A stretch of 64,000 nt of DNA from Dactylosporangium siamense (GTDB lineage Bacteria > Actinomycetota > Actinomycetes > Mycobacteriales > Micromonosporaceae), in contig NZ_BONQ01000090.1 of the NCBI RefSeq assembly GCF_016862795.1, forward strand, positions 1-64,000, in the 5' to 3' direction. Numbering within the stretch: the stretch's first letter is position 1; every line of letters begins with the position of its first letter. Under the pieces are notes generated by a model. The model was not told the DNA's origin, did no database searches, and worked only from the letters and a program-made list of their open reading frames with translations. Below, in pieces: positions 55,855 through 64,000 of the stretch. The translations under genes were made by a program, and so were the position numbers.

Positions 55855-56802
55855 ATGAACATCAACGAGGGTCGGTACGTAACGGTCGGCGGCGTCGAGC
55901 AGTGGGTGCAGATCAAGGGCCAGAACCGGGACAACCCCGTCCTGCTCGTCGTCCACGGCGGGCCCGGCTCCCCGTACTCGCTGTTCACTCCGGTGCTGCG
56001 CGAATGGGAGCAGGACTTCACCGTCGTGCACTGGGACCGGCGCGGCTGCGGCAAGACCCTGCGCCGCAACGGCGCCCCGCGCCCCGGTGAGCTCACCTTC
56101 GAGCGGGCGATCGACGACGGCATCGAGGTCAGCGAGTTCCTGCGCGGGCACCTGGCGACCGACCGGCTCACCCTGATGGCCGGCTCGATGGGCACGATCA
56201 TCGGGCTGCCGATGGCGCAGCGCCGGCCCGACCTGTTCAACGCCTACGTCGGCACCGACTTCTACGTCAGCATGCTCGAAAACGAACGCCAGGGCTACCA
56301 GGACACCCTGCAGCGGCTGCGCGCCGCCGGCGACAAGCGGGGCGTGGCCGCCCTCACCAAGGTCGACCCCGACCCGGCCGCATGGACCGTCAAGGACTGG
56401 CTGGTGCGCATGCAGTGGGCCATGGCCAAGGACCCCACCAGCCCCAACGTCGTGATGAAGCTGATCATGCCGCTGCTGCTGAAGAACCCGGACTACTCTC
56501 TCATCGACGCGTGGAACTGGCTCAAGGGCTTCGGCGCGGTCCGCGACGCGATGTTCGAGCAGTTCATGCGGTTCGACGCCGACGCGCTGGGCACCACCTT
56601 CGAGATCCCGTTCTTCCTGTTCCAGGGCGCCAGCGACGTGGTCACCCTCACCGGTCCCGCGGTCGAGTACTTCGACCGGGTCCAGGCACCGCGCAAGGAG
56701 CTGGAGCTCATCGACGGCGCCAGCCACTTCTGCGCCTTCACCAACCCCGCCCAGTTCCTGGCCGCGCTCCGCAAGCACGTCCTTCCCCTCACGGTGGCCT
56801 GA
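55855..56802 (+). CDS. alpha/beta hydrolase, proline iminopeptidase-like
   Basis: This 315-residue protein shows HGGPGSPYSLF (oxyanion loop typical of prolyl aminopeptidases), VVHWDRRGCGKT, nucleophile elbow MAGSMGTIIG with Ser, and ELIDGASHFCAF with the catalytic His near the end. It has no signal peptide. ATG 55855 has no Shine-Dalgarno and sits six bases behind a -10 hexamer. Control by the divergent TetR protein suggests a role in breaking down an inducing compound. The peptide or ester substrate is not known. Confidence 0.88.
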   Translation: MNINEGRYVTVGGVEQWVQIKGQNRDNPVLLVVHGGPGSPYSLFTPVLREWEQDFTVVHWDRRGCGKTLRRNGAPRPGELTFERAIDDGIEVSEFLRGHLATDRLTLMAGSMGTIIGLPMAQRRPDLFNAYVGTDFYVSMLENERQGYQDTLQRLRAAGDKRGVAALTKVDPDPAAWTVKDWLVRMQWAMAKDPTSPNVVMKLIMPLLLKNPDYSLIDAWNWLKGFGAVRDAMFEQFMRFDADALGTTFEIPFFLFQGASDVVTLTGPAVEYFDRVQAPRKELELIDGASHFCAFTNPAQFLAALRKHVLPLTVA

Positions 56803-56823
56803 CCGGGCCGGCAACGCCGCGCG

Positions 56824-56854
56824 GATCCGGACCGGCACGTCACCGGTCCGGATC
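56824..56854 (+). terminator. hairpin terminator behind the hydrolase gene
   Basis: GATCCGGACCGG (56824-56835) pairs perfectly over 12 bp with CCGGTCCGGATC (56843-56854) around a seven-base loop, 21 bases past the stop. Confidence 0.8.
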
Positions 56855-57108
56855 ACCCCCGTTGCACGCACCACGGTCGTCGCCGGGCCCGCAGACCGAA
56901 CGGTAGGGATTGCCGCGGCGGGGCGGAAGAGGCCCCGGCGAAGGGCGCCGGAGGGCGGGTTTGCGCTGATGGCGGGCTGGCTGCGGGTTTCAACGCAGCG
57001 GCGTGACATCAATCACCCGGCATCAACCGGGGCCGGAAATTCCTTGAAACCCGCGGGTCGTGTCGCGCGTGATACTCGTGCAGCCATTGGGCCGAGCGAG
57101 AGGACGCC
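56855..57108 (+). promoter_or_regulatory. upstream region of the second SigE-type sigma gene with possible ECF promoter
   Basis: Together with the terminator this makes a 306-base gap without a gene. TGAAAC (57045-57050) and CGTGATA (57068-57074), 17 bases apart, resemble an ECF-type promoter and lie about 35 bases before the GTG at 57109, which would allow autoregulation. I see nothing else of note. Confidence 0.3.
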
Positions 57109-57636
57109 GTGGTCACGGTGCACGACGATCCGCGCACGGCCGACGACCGTCCACACCGGCACGTCAGCTTTGCGGCCTTCTACGCCTCATCGTTCCAGGC
57201 GGTCACCATCCAGCTCTTCGCCTACACCAACGATCTTGACGCCGCCCAGGACGTCGCGCAGGAGGCGTTCTACCGGGCGCTCGTGCGGTGGGAGAAGATC
57301 TCGGCGTACCAGGACCCGGTGACCTGGGTCCGGCAGGTCGCCTGGAACCTCGCCACCAGCCGCTGGCGCAAGGCCCGCACCGCGGCCCGGTTCGCCCGCC
57401 GACACCGTGAGGAACACGTGCCCGGGCCGGAACCGGACCGGGTCGCACTCGCCAGGGCGCTGGCCACCCTGCCGCGGCGGCAGCGCCGCATCCTGATCCT
57501 GTTCTATCTCGCCGACCTTTCGGTCCGCGACATCGCCGAGCAGGAAGGCATCCCCGAGGGCACCGTCAAGACCTGGCTGCATCGCGGCCGCCTCGCGCTC
57601 GCCGGACAACTCGCCGAGGAGCCGCAGGATGTCTGA
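57109..57636 (+). CDS. SigE family ECF RNA polymerase sigma factor
   Basis: This 175-residue protein has region 2 (FYASSFQAVTIQLFAYTNDL, AQDVAQEAFYRALVRWEKI) and region 4 (ATLPRRQRRILILFYLADLS, GIPEGTVKTWLHRGRLAL). GTG 57109 has AGAGGA about four bases upstream. It overlaps by eight bases the next gene for a single-pass membrane protein, the same arrangement as the SigE-type pair at 41 kb. Confidence 0.92.
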   Translation: MVTVHDDPRTADDRPHRHVSFAAFYASSFQAVTIQLFAYTNDLDAAQDVAQEAFYRALVRWEKISAYQDPVTWVRQVAWNLATSRWRKARTAARFARRHREEHVPGPEPDRVALARALATLPRRQRRILILFYLADLSVRDIAEQEGIPEGTVKTWLHRGRLALAGQLAEEPQDV

Positions 57637-58744
57637 CCTTCGCGACCCACTCGTCGACGCGTTCGCGGCGTTGCGCGGCGACGTCACCCCGCACGTCACC
57701 ACGCCCGGCCCGGCCGACCTGTACCGCCGGCTGGACACCCGCCACCGGCGCGTGAAGATCGCCACGACGGCGGCCGTCGCGCTCGCCGTGGCAGGCACGT
57801 TCGCCGTCCTGCGCGCGGGTCCGGGCGGGGACGACACCTCGGGCGTCGGCACGAACACGGGGAGCACCGAGACCTCCGTCGAGAAGCTCTCCGAATCGAC
57901 GCTGGACCTGCCGGCCTGGCGCGGCGAGGCGGCGAGCGCATGCGTGTCGGGCCCGACACGATTCAGCGGGGGTGCCCACCGCGGCCCGAACGGCACGGTC
58001 ATCATCCAGCAGGTGGCGGACGTCGACGTCGACCATGACGGCGCCAAGGAGGCCGTGATCCATCTCAACTGCACGATCCAGGATGCGGTCACGTTCCAGG
58101 TCGTGGCGGTCCGGCGGGACGCAACCGGCGCGCTGCGGACCGTCGGGCAGGTCGCCGCCCAGGACGACGACCTGCGAGCGGTGTGCAGCGTGCAGCCCGT
58201 GGTCAAGGGTGCGGTGAAGCTGCTGGTCTCCGACGACACGCGGCCGGACGCCTGCACGAGGCCGCCGTCGAATCAGACAGCCATGCAGTGGCGCACCTAC
58301 ACCTGGGACGGCCGGACCTTCCGGCAGACCGGCGGGCCGACCACGTTCCCGCAGCTCCCGACGGGCGTCGACCTGGCCGTGCAGGGCTGGCAACGCTCCG
58401 CCTTCACCGACCTGGGCGGTGGCATGCGTCGTGGCAACCTGACCGTCACGGTGCGCAACAACAGCGCGATCGAGGCACCCGGCTGGTGGCTGTACCTGCC
58501 GATCCCGCGAAACGCCACGGTCACCAGCCGATACGGCTGCGTCTCCCTGTCCCCCGGAGCCACGGCCGCCGCATTGTGCATCGGCCTGCCGCTCAAGGCC
58601 GGCGCCGAGTTCTCCCTGACCGTCACCATGGACATCCCGTCGAACGTCGACTGGCCGCACTGGGTGGTGCAGGTCTGGACTCCAGACGACTACACGGACC
58701 CGGACGTCGGCAACAACGACGCCGAATACGACGTCGGCCCGTGA
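57629..58744 (+). CDS. membrane-anchored protein paired with a SigE-type sigma factor
   Basis: This 371-residue protein has an N-terminal cytoplasmic part (PLVDAFAALRGDV, DLYRRLDTRHRRVK), one transmembrane helix (about 43-60) and a large outer domain containing DVDVDHDGAKEAVIHLNC, an FG-GAP/VCBS-like Asp-rich calcium loop. The C-terminal half has a beta-rich domain (LTVTVRNNSAIEAPGWW). It overlaps the sigma gene by eight bases and may act as its anti-sigma factor or sensor. No known anti-sigma motif is seen. Confidence 0.8.
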   Translation: MSDLRDPLVDAFAALRGDVTPHVTTPGPADLYRRLDTRHRRVKIATTAAVALAVAGTFAVLRAGPGGDDTSGVGTNTGSTETSVEKLSESTLDLPAWRGEAASACVSGPTRFSGGAHRGPNGTVIIQQVADVDVDHDGAKEAVIHLNCTIQDAVTFQVVAVRRDATGALRTVGQVAAQDDDLRAVCSVQPVVKGAVKLLVSDDTRPDACTRPPSNQTAMQWRTYTWDGRTFRQTGGPTTFPQLPTGVDLAVQGWQRSAFTDLGGGMRRGNLTVTVRNNSAIEAPGWWLYLPIPRNATVTSRYGCVSLSPGATAAALCIGLPLKAGAEFSLTVTMDIPSNVDWPHWVVQVWTPDDYTDPDVGNNDAEYDVGP

Positions 58745-58780
58745 ACCCGGTCGCGGGTCCACGGGCCGACGATCACGGCC

Positions 58781-61120
58781 TCAGGGGCCGGGTGACACTC
58801 CCGTGCCGACCGTCTTGTCGCCGGTGCCCTGCTTCGCGGGGAACGTGACAATCGGCGTCTTCAGCGCGATGACGGCGTCGCCGAGGAAATCGCGCCAGAT
58901 CATGCCGGGCAGCGTGCCGCCGATGATGGCTTTGCCGCTCTTGTCGACGATCTTCTGTTCTTGCGCCTTGTTGCCGACCCAGACCGCGACCGCCAGGCCG
59001 TTCGACTTGGTGGCGGGGTCGTAGGCGGTGTAGCCGACCATCCAGGCGTGGGCGTTGTCGGCGGAGCCCGGCGTCAGCTGCCAGGCCCCGGTCGCGCCGG
59101 CAACCGGGCGGCCGTCCTTGAGCTTCAGGCCGTAGTGCAGCGGCACGCCCTGCAGGACCGCGTTGAGGTCGTCGGCCATCGGTTCGGTGAAGCCCGGGAT
59201 GCGCTTCGGGTTGATCACCTCGCCGTAGGTCTTCTTGCCGTTCTCCCACACCTCCTTGAGGAAGTGGGTCTTCGCCGCGACGCCACGGGCGGCGAAGGTG
59301 GCGATGCCGCCGGCCTGGTCGAGGACGGTCACCGGGTACTGGCCGATGGCGACGTCGGTGTTGAAGAACTTCGGGAACACGTCGGAGCCCTTGTTCTGCG
59401 TCAGGTCGACCTTTCGCACGCCGCCACCTTGGACGGTGGCCCACATCTCGGTGATCCCGGCGGCGCGGGCCGTGTCGATCACCTTGGCCGGACCGACCTT
59501 CTCGGCGAGCCCGAAGAACGGGGTGTTGATCCCCAGCACGGTGGATTCATCCAAGGTGCACCACTTCGCGGAGCCCGAACGGCAAAACGGCGCGGCCGCG
59601 TTGTTCTCACCGGCGTTGCGGATCGGGTTCTGGGCGCCGCGGCCGCTGGCCGGGAACTCCTGCGGCGACTCGCCGTTCCAGTACGAGTCGGTCGAGTAGC
59701 CGGCCATCAGGCCCGTGGCGAGCGCGTAGGGCTGGAAGCTCGCGCCGGCCGGGTGACCGCCGCAGCACGAGTCCTCCCCGGCGCCCAGGACCGGGTCGCG
59801 GTAGGAGCCGGCGAAGTCGCCGCCGTTGCCGCTGTCACCGCCGTAGTAGGCCTTCACCGCTCCGGTGCCGGGCTCGACCGCGACGATGGCCGCCTGCAGG
59901 TTGCCGGGCTGGCCGTCCAGGTTCGACTCGGCGTTGCGGCTACCCTCGCGGACCGCGATCTGCTGCACGGTCTTGTCGATCGTGGTGACGATCTTCAGGC
60001 CGCCGTTGCGGATCCGGTCGAAGTGCTTCTTACCTTCCGGGCCCGTGCCCTCGTACAGCAGCGCTCCGGTCTTCGGGTCGGTCAGCGCCGCGACCTCGCC
60101 GAGCACGTGGTGGACGATGAGCCCTTCGGCCTTGTCGAGGCCGGCCTGCACGGTGATCGAGTTGGCGCGGGCCTCCGCGGCCGTCAGCACCTTCGCCGGG
60201 TACGCCAGCTTCTGGTCGGCGTCCTCCGACCGCACGAAGTTCAGCTTGATCACCGTGCGCTTGATGGCGTCGAAACGGTCCCGGGCCTGCTTGGCGTCCA
60301 CCGTCGGGTCGAACGGGCTGCCCTTGCCCTCGGTGCCCTCGGGGTTGTCGATCAGCCCGGCCAGGACGACGCCCTCGGCCATCGTCAGGTCCTTCGCCGG
60401 CTTGCCGAAGTACGCCAGTGACGCGGCCTGGATCCCGTACGCGCCCCGGCCGAAGTAGACGATGTTCAGGTACATCGTCATGATCTGATCCTTGGTGTAC
60501 GCCTCGTTGAGCTTCGTCGCGATGACCGCCTCGCGGGCCTTACGACCGAAGGACGCGCCCTCCAGTTCGGCCCACTGCCGCGCGTACTGCTGGCTGATCG
60601 TCGACGCGCCCCGGGTGTCGCCGCCGGTGACCTGGTTCCACAGCGCCCCGGCGGCCTCGGAGTAGTCGACGCCGCTGTTGGTGTAGAACGTCTCGTCCTG
60701 CGCGGCGACGACGACGTGCTGCACGTCCAGCGGGATCTGGTCGAAGGGCAGCACCGTGCGGTTCGTGTCGCCGATGCGCGCCATCGGGGTCGCCCCGTCG
60801 GCGTAGTAGATCGTCGTCGCCTGCTGCATGGCGACGTCCACGGGCAGCGCGACGCTGTCGTAGTAGTACGTGACGCCGACCAGGCCGAGGGCGGCGATCA
60901 GGACGAGGGCCGCGGCCGACCTGAGGAGGATCTTGCGGCGCCGCCGCTTGCGCGCCCCGACGGCCGTCGAGTGCGCGACGTCGCCGGCGGCCGCAGCGGT
61001 GACGGCATCGTCGGTCGCCGACAGGTCGGCGGGCGCTGGACCCGGCTCCTCGGTGGGCTCCCCCGACGCACTGTCAGTGATGTCCTTCGGCGGTGTGCGA
61101 TCCTGGTCGTCCTCGTCCAT
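58781..61120 (-). CDS. class A penicillin-binding protein with degenerate active sites
   Basis: This 779-residue protein has an acidic cytoplasmic tail, one transmembrane helix (about 64-85), a GT51 domain (about 95-290) and a transpeptidase domain (about 370-760). In GT51 the catalytic Glu of the EDxxF motif is Gln (Q141, AAQDETFY), while GASTISQQ and E197 in RKARE are kept. In the transpeptidase, SxxK reads A460-S-F-Q463, SxN reads G530-I-N and KTG reads A676-T-G. All three penicillin-binding motifs are thus lost. The overall fold is preserved over full length, so this is not simple decay. A structural or regulatory role in peptidoglycan synthesis is inferred. Confidence 0.9.
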   Translation of the reverse strand: MDEDDQDRTPPKDITDSASGEPTEEPGPAPADLSATDDAVTAAAAGDVAHSTAVGARKRRRRKILLRSAAALVLIAALGLVGVTYYYDSVALPVDVAMQQATTIYYADGATPMARIGDTNRTVLPFDQIPLDVQHVVVAAQDETFYTNSGVDYSEAAGALWNQVTGGDTRGASTISQQYARQWAELEGASFGRKAREAVIATKLNEAYTKDQIMTMYLNIVYFGRGAYGIQAASLAYFGKPAKDLTMAEGVVLAGLIDNPEGTEGKGSPFDPTVDAKQARDRFDAIKRTVIKLNFVRSEDADQKLAYPAKVLTAAEARANSITVQAGLDKAEGLIVHHVLGEVAALTDPKTGALLYEGTGPEGKKHFDRIRNGGLKIVTTIDKTVQQIAVREGSRNAESNLDGQPGNLQAAIVAVEPGTGAVKAYYGGDSGNGGDFAGSYRDPVLGAGEDSCCGGHPAGASFQPYALATGLMAGYSTDSYWNGESPQEFPASGRGAQNPIRNAGENNAAAPFCRSGSAKWCTLDESTVLGINTPFFGLAEKVGPAKVIDTARAAGITEMWATVQGGGVRKVDLTQNKGSDVFPKFFNTDVAIGQYPVTVLDQAGGIATFAARGVAAKTHFLKEVWENGKKTYGEVINPKRIPGFTEPMADDLNAVLQGVPLHYGLKLKDGRPVAGATGAWQLTPGSADNAHAWMVGYTAYDPATKSNGLAVAVWVGNKAQEQKIVDKSGKAIIGGTLPGMIWRDFLGDAVIALKTPIVTFPAKQGTGDKTVGTGVSPGP

Positions 61121-61200
61121 ACGCCCTACCTGTCCGTAGCGTCGAGTGATGATCGATCGCCGCAGATCCTACAAAACCGGCAGGCGTCCCACTGCCCCGC

Positions 61201-62256
61201 TTATACGGTCAGTAAGTAGTCGTCGGCCTCGGCGCTCCACCGCAGGTGCACCGCGCCGCTGGTGGCGGCCGCCTTGCAGAACTGCAGGAACGTTCGGTAA
61301 CCGAGTTTCTTCTCGCTGAAGTCGGGCCGGACCCGGCGCACCTGGGTCTTCAACCCGGACAGCGCCACCCCGGCGTCACCGGTGGTGACGTCATGCACGA
61401 CGGATCGCAGCAGCGCGAACGCCGCCTCCTGGTCGCCGTGCTCGGGCAGCGCCACCCCAGGGTCGCCCTTGGCGGGGCCGTCAGCCAGTTCGATCACGTT
61501 GCGGTCGGCGAGGTGGCGCAGCATCTCCCCGAAGGCGCGGAACCCGTAGTCCGACTCGCTGAACGTCGGGTCCTTGCGCAGCAGGGTCCGCTTCAGCGAC
61601 GACGCGGTGACCTCACCGCCGGAGCTGCCCTGCAGGCCGGCGACGGTCTGCGCGACGAGCACCGCGAGGGCGTCGCTGTCGCGGACCGGCTGCGGCGCCT
61701 CCGGCGCCGGCGGCGGCGACGCGAGCTGCGGCTCCGCGACGCGGGGCGCGCGGGGCGCGCGGGTGCGGGCGGCCGGCACCTCGACCCCTTCCAGGCGGTC
61801 GTAGTACAGGAACTCGTCGCACGCCGGTGGCAGCAGCGCCGACGTCGACTTCTCCACCCCGACGCCGATGACCCGCTTGTTGAGCCCGCGCAGCTTGTGC
61901 ACCAGCGGCGTGAAGTCACTGTCACCGGTGCACAGCACGAACGTCGAGATGTAGTCGCGCTCGAAGGCGAGCTCCATCGCGTCGACCGCCATCTTGATGT
62001 CGGCGGCGTTCTTCCGCGACGCGCCCATCCGCTGCGGCATCTCGATCAGCTCGACGTGGGACCGGGTCAGCATCCGGCGGTCCTCGTCGAAGTAGGACCA
62101 GTCGGCGTACGCCCGGCGCACCACCACCCTCCCCCGCTCAGCCAGGGCGTCGGCGATCGGCCGGAAGTCGAACGACATGCCGCCGAGATGGTCGCGTGCG
62201 CCCAGCGCGAGGTTCTCGTAGTCGAGGAACAGCGCGATACGGTCTTCCTGATCCAC
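61201..62256 (-). CDS. NYN domain (LabA/DUF88-like) protein with two LOTUS/OST-HTH domains
   Basis: This 351-residue protein has an N-terminal NYN PIN-like nuclease domain (about 5-155) with its acidic residues: ALFLDYENLAL (D12), AADIKMAVDAM and LCTGDSDFTPL. Two OST-HTH/LOTUS domains follow a Pro-rich linker: about 195-265 (LKRTLLRKDPTFSESDYGFRAF) and 280-350 (LKTQVRRVRPDFSEKKLGYRTF). NYN-LOTUS proteins bind and probably cut structured RNA. GTG 62256 is the start, without a clear ribosome site. It lies 80 bases upstream of the PBP gene in the same direction. Confidence 0.92.
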   Translation of the reverse strand: MDQEDRIALFLDYENLALGARDHLGGMSFDFRPIADALAERGRVVVRRAYADWSYFDEDRRMLTRSHVELIEMPQRMGASRKNAADIKMAVDAMELAFERDYISTFVLCTGDSDFTPLVHKLRGLNKRVIGVGVEKSTSALLPPACDEFLYYDRLEGVEVPAARTRAPRAPRVAEPQLASPPPAPEAPQPVRDSDALAVLVAQTVAGLQGSSGGEVTASSLKRTLLRKDPTFSESDYGFRAFGEMLRHLADRNVIELADGPAKGDPGVALPEHGDQEAAFALLRSVVHDVTTGDAGVALSGLKTQVRRVRPDFSEKKLGYRTFLQFCKAAATSGAVHLRWSAEADDYLLTV

Positions 62257-62302
62257 GCCGGTCAGCGTACGCCCGGCGACCCGCTGCCGATGGCGGGCTC
62301 CG

Positions 62303-62953
62303 TCAGACCTCGGTCCCGGGCGGCAGGTTCATGGTCACGGTGATCGTCGCCCCGGCCGGGCCGGTGCCGATGTGGAAGCTGTCGGCGATCTGCCGGGCCA
62401 GCAGCAGGCCACGTCCACCTTCGGAGTCGACCGGGGGAAGCCCGCCGAACCGTTTGAGGTCCCCGGCGAAGCCCGGGCCGTGGTCGGTCACGACGCACAC
62501 CAGGACGTCGCCGTCGCGGTACAGGCGGATCCGTCCCCAGCCGCCGCCGTGCCGGACCGCGTTGGTCAGCAGCTCCTGCACCGCCAGGACGAAGCCCGGC
62601 AGGAGCCGCTCGACGAGGCCGGCCTCGCGGCCGACGTGCGCGACCAGCTGGCGCACGCGTCGCACGCCGCCGGCGGTGAAGACCCGCGACACCGACTGCC
62701 CGGCCGCAACGCTCCTGGCGGCGGCGTCCTGGACGGCGCCGCGCCCGCGTAACCGGTGGCCGTGCCGGGCCGCGATCGCCGACATGGTGTCCACCGCGGC
62801 GGCCACGGCGGCACCCGCTCGTGCCTGCACGGCGGCGGACTCGGCCAACGCGGCAAGGGCGCGTCGCACGGGCTCGGCCGGGCTCGCCGCTCCGCCGACG
62901 CCCAGCCCCGGCACGTCCGCCGGATATCGATCACCTACGCCCATGGCCCGCAT
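62303..62953 (-). CDS. ATP-binding anti-sigma regulatory kinase-like protein (HATPase, RsbW type)
   Basis: This 216-residue protein has a C-terminal GHKL ATPase: N box LLTNAVRHGGG, G1 box DHGPGF and G2 box GGRGLLLARQIAD. The N-terminal ~75 residues are Ala-rich helix. RsbW/SpoIIAB-like single-domain kinases bind sigma factors or phosphorylate anti-anti-sigma factors. ATG 62953 has GAAGG close upstream; ATG 62944 is possible. No STAS-domain partner gene is seen nearby. Confidence 0.9.
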   Translation of the reverse strand: MRAMGVGDRYPADVPGLGVGGAASPAEPVRRALAALAESAAVQARAGAAVAAAVDTMSAIAARHGHRLRGRGAVQDAAARSVAAGQSVSRVFTAGGVRRVRQLVAHVGREAGLVERLLPGFVLAVQELLTNAVRHGGGWGRIRLYRDGDVLVCVVTDHGPGFAGDLKRFGGLPPVDSEGGRGLLLARQIADSFHIGTGPAGATITVTMNLPPGTEV

Positions 62954-63111
62954 CCCGCCTTCGATGTGGGCAGCGCCTCGATCTTACGCACGTCCGCAAC
63001 GCATGAGCGGGCACATCGATGGATCGCCGGTCGCGTCAGCCGCGCCGACGCACCTCCACGACGAGGTGTTTGGTCACCGGCTGTTCACTCTGGGTGCGTC
63101 GAGCTGCCGGG

Positions 63112-64000
63112 TCATGGTTCTCGTCGGAGTGCGGCACGGCCGTTGCTCCTTTCCTCGTCGATGTCGATGGTTGCCAGGCCGAACGTGGCGACGGCGCAGA
63201 CGATCAGGCAGCCGACGCCGAGGACCAGGGGCCAGCCGGAGCCGACGACGCTGGTCAGCACCACACCCGCGAGCAGCGTGGCCGCCGCGACGACGGCCCG
63301 CGCCGTCCGGTGGTGGGTCTCGTGACCGGCCGCCGGCCCGCTCCCGACCGTCACATCGGGCCCGGCCACCGGATCCAGGCGGCCCCGCAGGTAGAGGTGG
63401 AACAGCAGCGCCAGCGACGGCACCAGGACCACCGCGCCGGCGACGACGGCGACGACGACGGCGAGCAGCGTGGCCCGGCCGGCGGCGGCCTCCTCGACGG
63501 TCAGCCCCGGCAGGATGCTCGGTCGTTGCGCCGCCGCCCAGCCGGCCAGGACGGCCGCCACGGCGAGCGCCGCCGTGACCCGGGACGGGCCGAAGCGGCG
63601 CCGCTGGACCAGCACCAGCGTCACCAGTCCGGCGGCGGCGGAACTGCCGGCCATCACCGCACCCCAGCCACGGGTGAGGCCGTCGTACAGGGCCGGGGCG
63701 TCGGCGCGCACGACGAGCAGGCCGGCGAGGGCCAGAGCGCCCACGACCACGCCGGAGCCGAGGGCGCGGGCCCGGAAGTCGAGCTCCAGGCTCCGCTCGC
63801 CGAGCCGGTGCGCGTCGGCGGCGAGGTAGACCGCGGCGAGGTGGGCGCCGGTGGCCACGCCCAGCGCGCCGATGACGACCGAGGTCGGGTTGAGCCAGCT
63901 CGTGACGAGGTCACCGGCCGCGTTGCCGACGGGGACGCGGCCCGAGGCGATGCCGCCCACGGCGGCGCCCAGCGCGAACGGCGTCAGGATCGAGGAGAAC
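63112..64000 (-). CDS. cydB: cytochrome bd ubiquinol oxidase subunit II, partial
   Basis: The frame runs off the window edge, so only the C-terminal 296 codons are present. It has about seven transmembrane helices and the CydB pattern IASGRVPVGNAAGDLVTSWLNPTS, ALGVATGAHLAAVYLAADA and a buried RADAPALYDGLT segment. With CydA it forms the high-affinity terminal oxidase that reduces oxygen with quinol. The C-terminal tail (IDIDEERSNGR) is cytoplasmic. cydA would be expected just outside the window. Confidence 0.88.
   Translation of the reverse strand, partial: FSSILTPFALGAAVGGIASGRVPVGNAAGDLVTSWLNPTSVVIGALGVATGAHLAAVYLAADAHRLGERSLELDFRARALGSGVVVGALALAGLLVVRADAPALYDGLTRGWGAVMAGSSAAAGLVTLVLVQRRRFGPSRVTAALAVAAVLAGWAAAQRPSILPGLTVEEAAAGRATLLAVVVAVVAGAVVLVPSLALLFHLYLRGRLDPVAGPDVTVGSGPAAGHETHHRTARAVVAAATLLAGVVLTSVVGSGWPLVLGVGCLIVCAVATFGLATIDIDEERSNGRAALRREP

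Overview
The window is very GC-rich, densely coded actinobacterial chromosome with many GTG/TTG starts and many ATGA/GTGA stop-start overlaps. A mycothiol-type maleylpyruvate isomerase family protein, a SARP regulator, SigE-type ECF sigma factors, DUF6518 and DUF6069 proteins and ricin-tailed secreted glycosidases together suggest a Micromonosporaceae-like soil actinomycete (Actinoplanes/Dactylosporangium type). The genus is inference. I see no tRNA, rRNA, CRISPR array, insertion sequence or prophage gene.

Region 1 (1-26.4 kb) is a carbohydrate island. After a partial isomerase and an FAD monooxygenase come a GH76 (alpha-1,6-mannanase type) and a GH59 (galactocerebrosidase type) gene, both with C-terminal ricin domains. 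Next are a LacI regulator, divergent from a sugar ABC importer (lipoprotein and two permeases, no ATPase), and a GH38 alpha-mannosidase. Together they outline outside cleavage, uptake and inside hydrolysis of mannose-containing glycans. A second block has an SGNH esterase with a ricin domain, a GH2 enzyme, a ricin/FN3/sorbosone-dehydrogenase protein and an L-fuconate dehydratase under a second LacI regulator. A divergent secreted GH12-type glucanase with a CBM2 closes the island.

Region 2 (26.4-38.6 kb) holds two large ATPase/TPR regulators (XRE type and LuxR type) and then the most unusual locus. An alpha/beta hydrolase gene overlaps by 17 bases a 1464-residue protein that joins, in one frame, a caspase-like protease, a STAND-type NTPase, a propeller-like region and the zinc-finger and C-terminal half of a DnaJ chaperone. 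The J domain is missing and one substrate-binding barrel is extra. This looks like a self-contained conflict or cell-death switch with a chaperone-derived sensor. Behind it, convergent, are a PadR regulator and a stand-alone condensation-domain protein.

Region 3 (38.6-64 kb) is ordinary accessory chromosome: a serine beta-lactamase-like hydrolase, two SigE-type ECF sigma/membrane-protein pairs, a DUF6069-DGPF-ECF42 operon, an SDR, a GGDEF-EAL protein, a SARP regulator, and a TetR/hydrolase pair that looks leaderless on both sides. Also here are a deletion-fused remnant of a two-component system, a class A PBP whose glycosyltransferase and transpeptidase active-site motifs are both degenerate, a NYN-LOTUS RNase-like protein, an anti-sigma-type ATPase and the start of a cytochrome bd subunit II gene that runs off the window.
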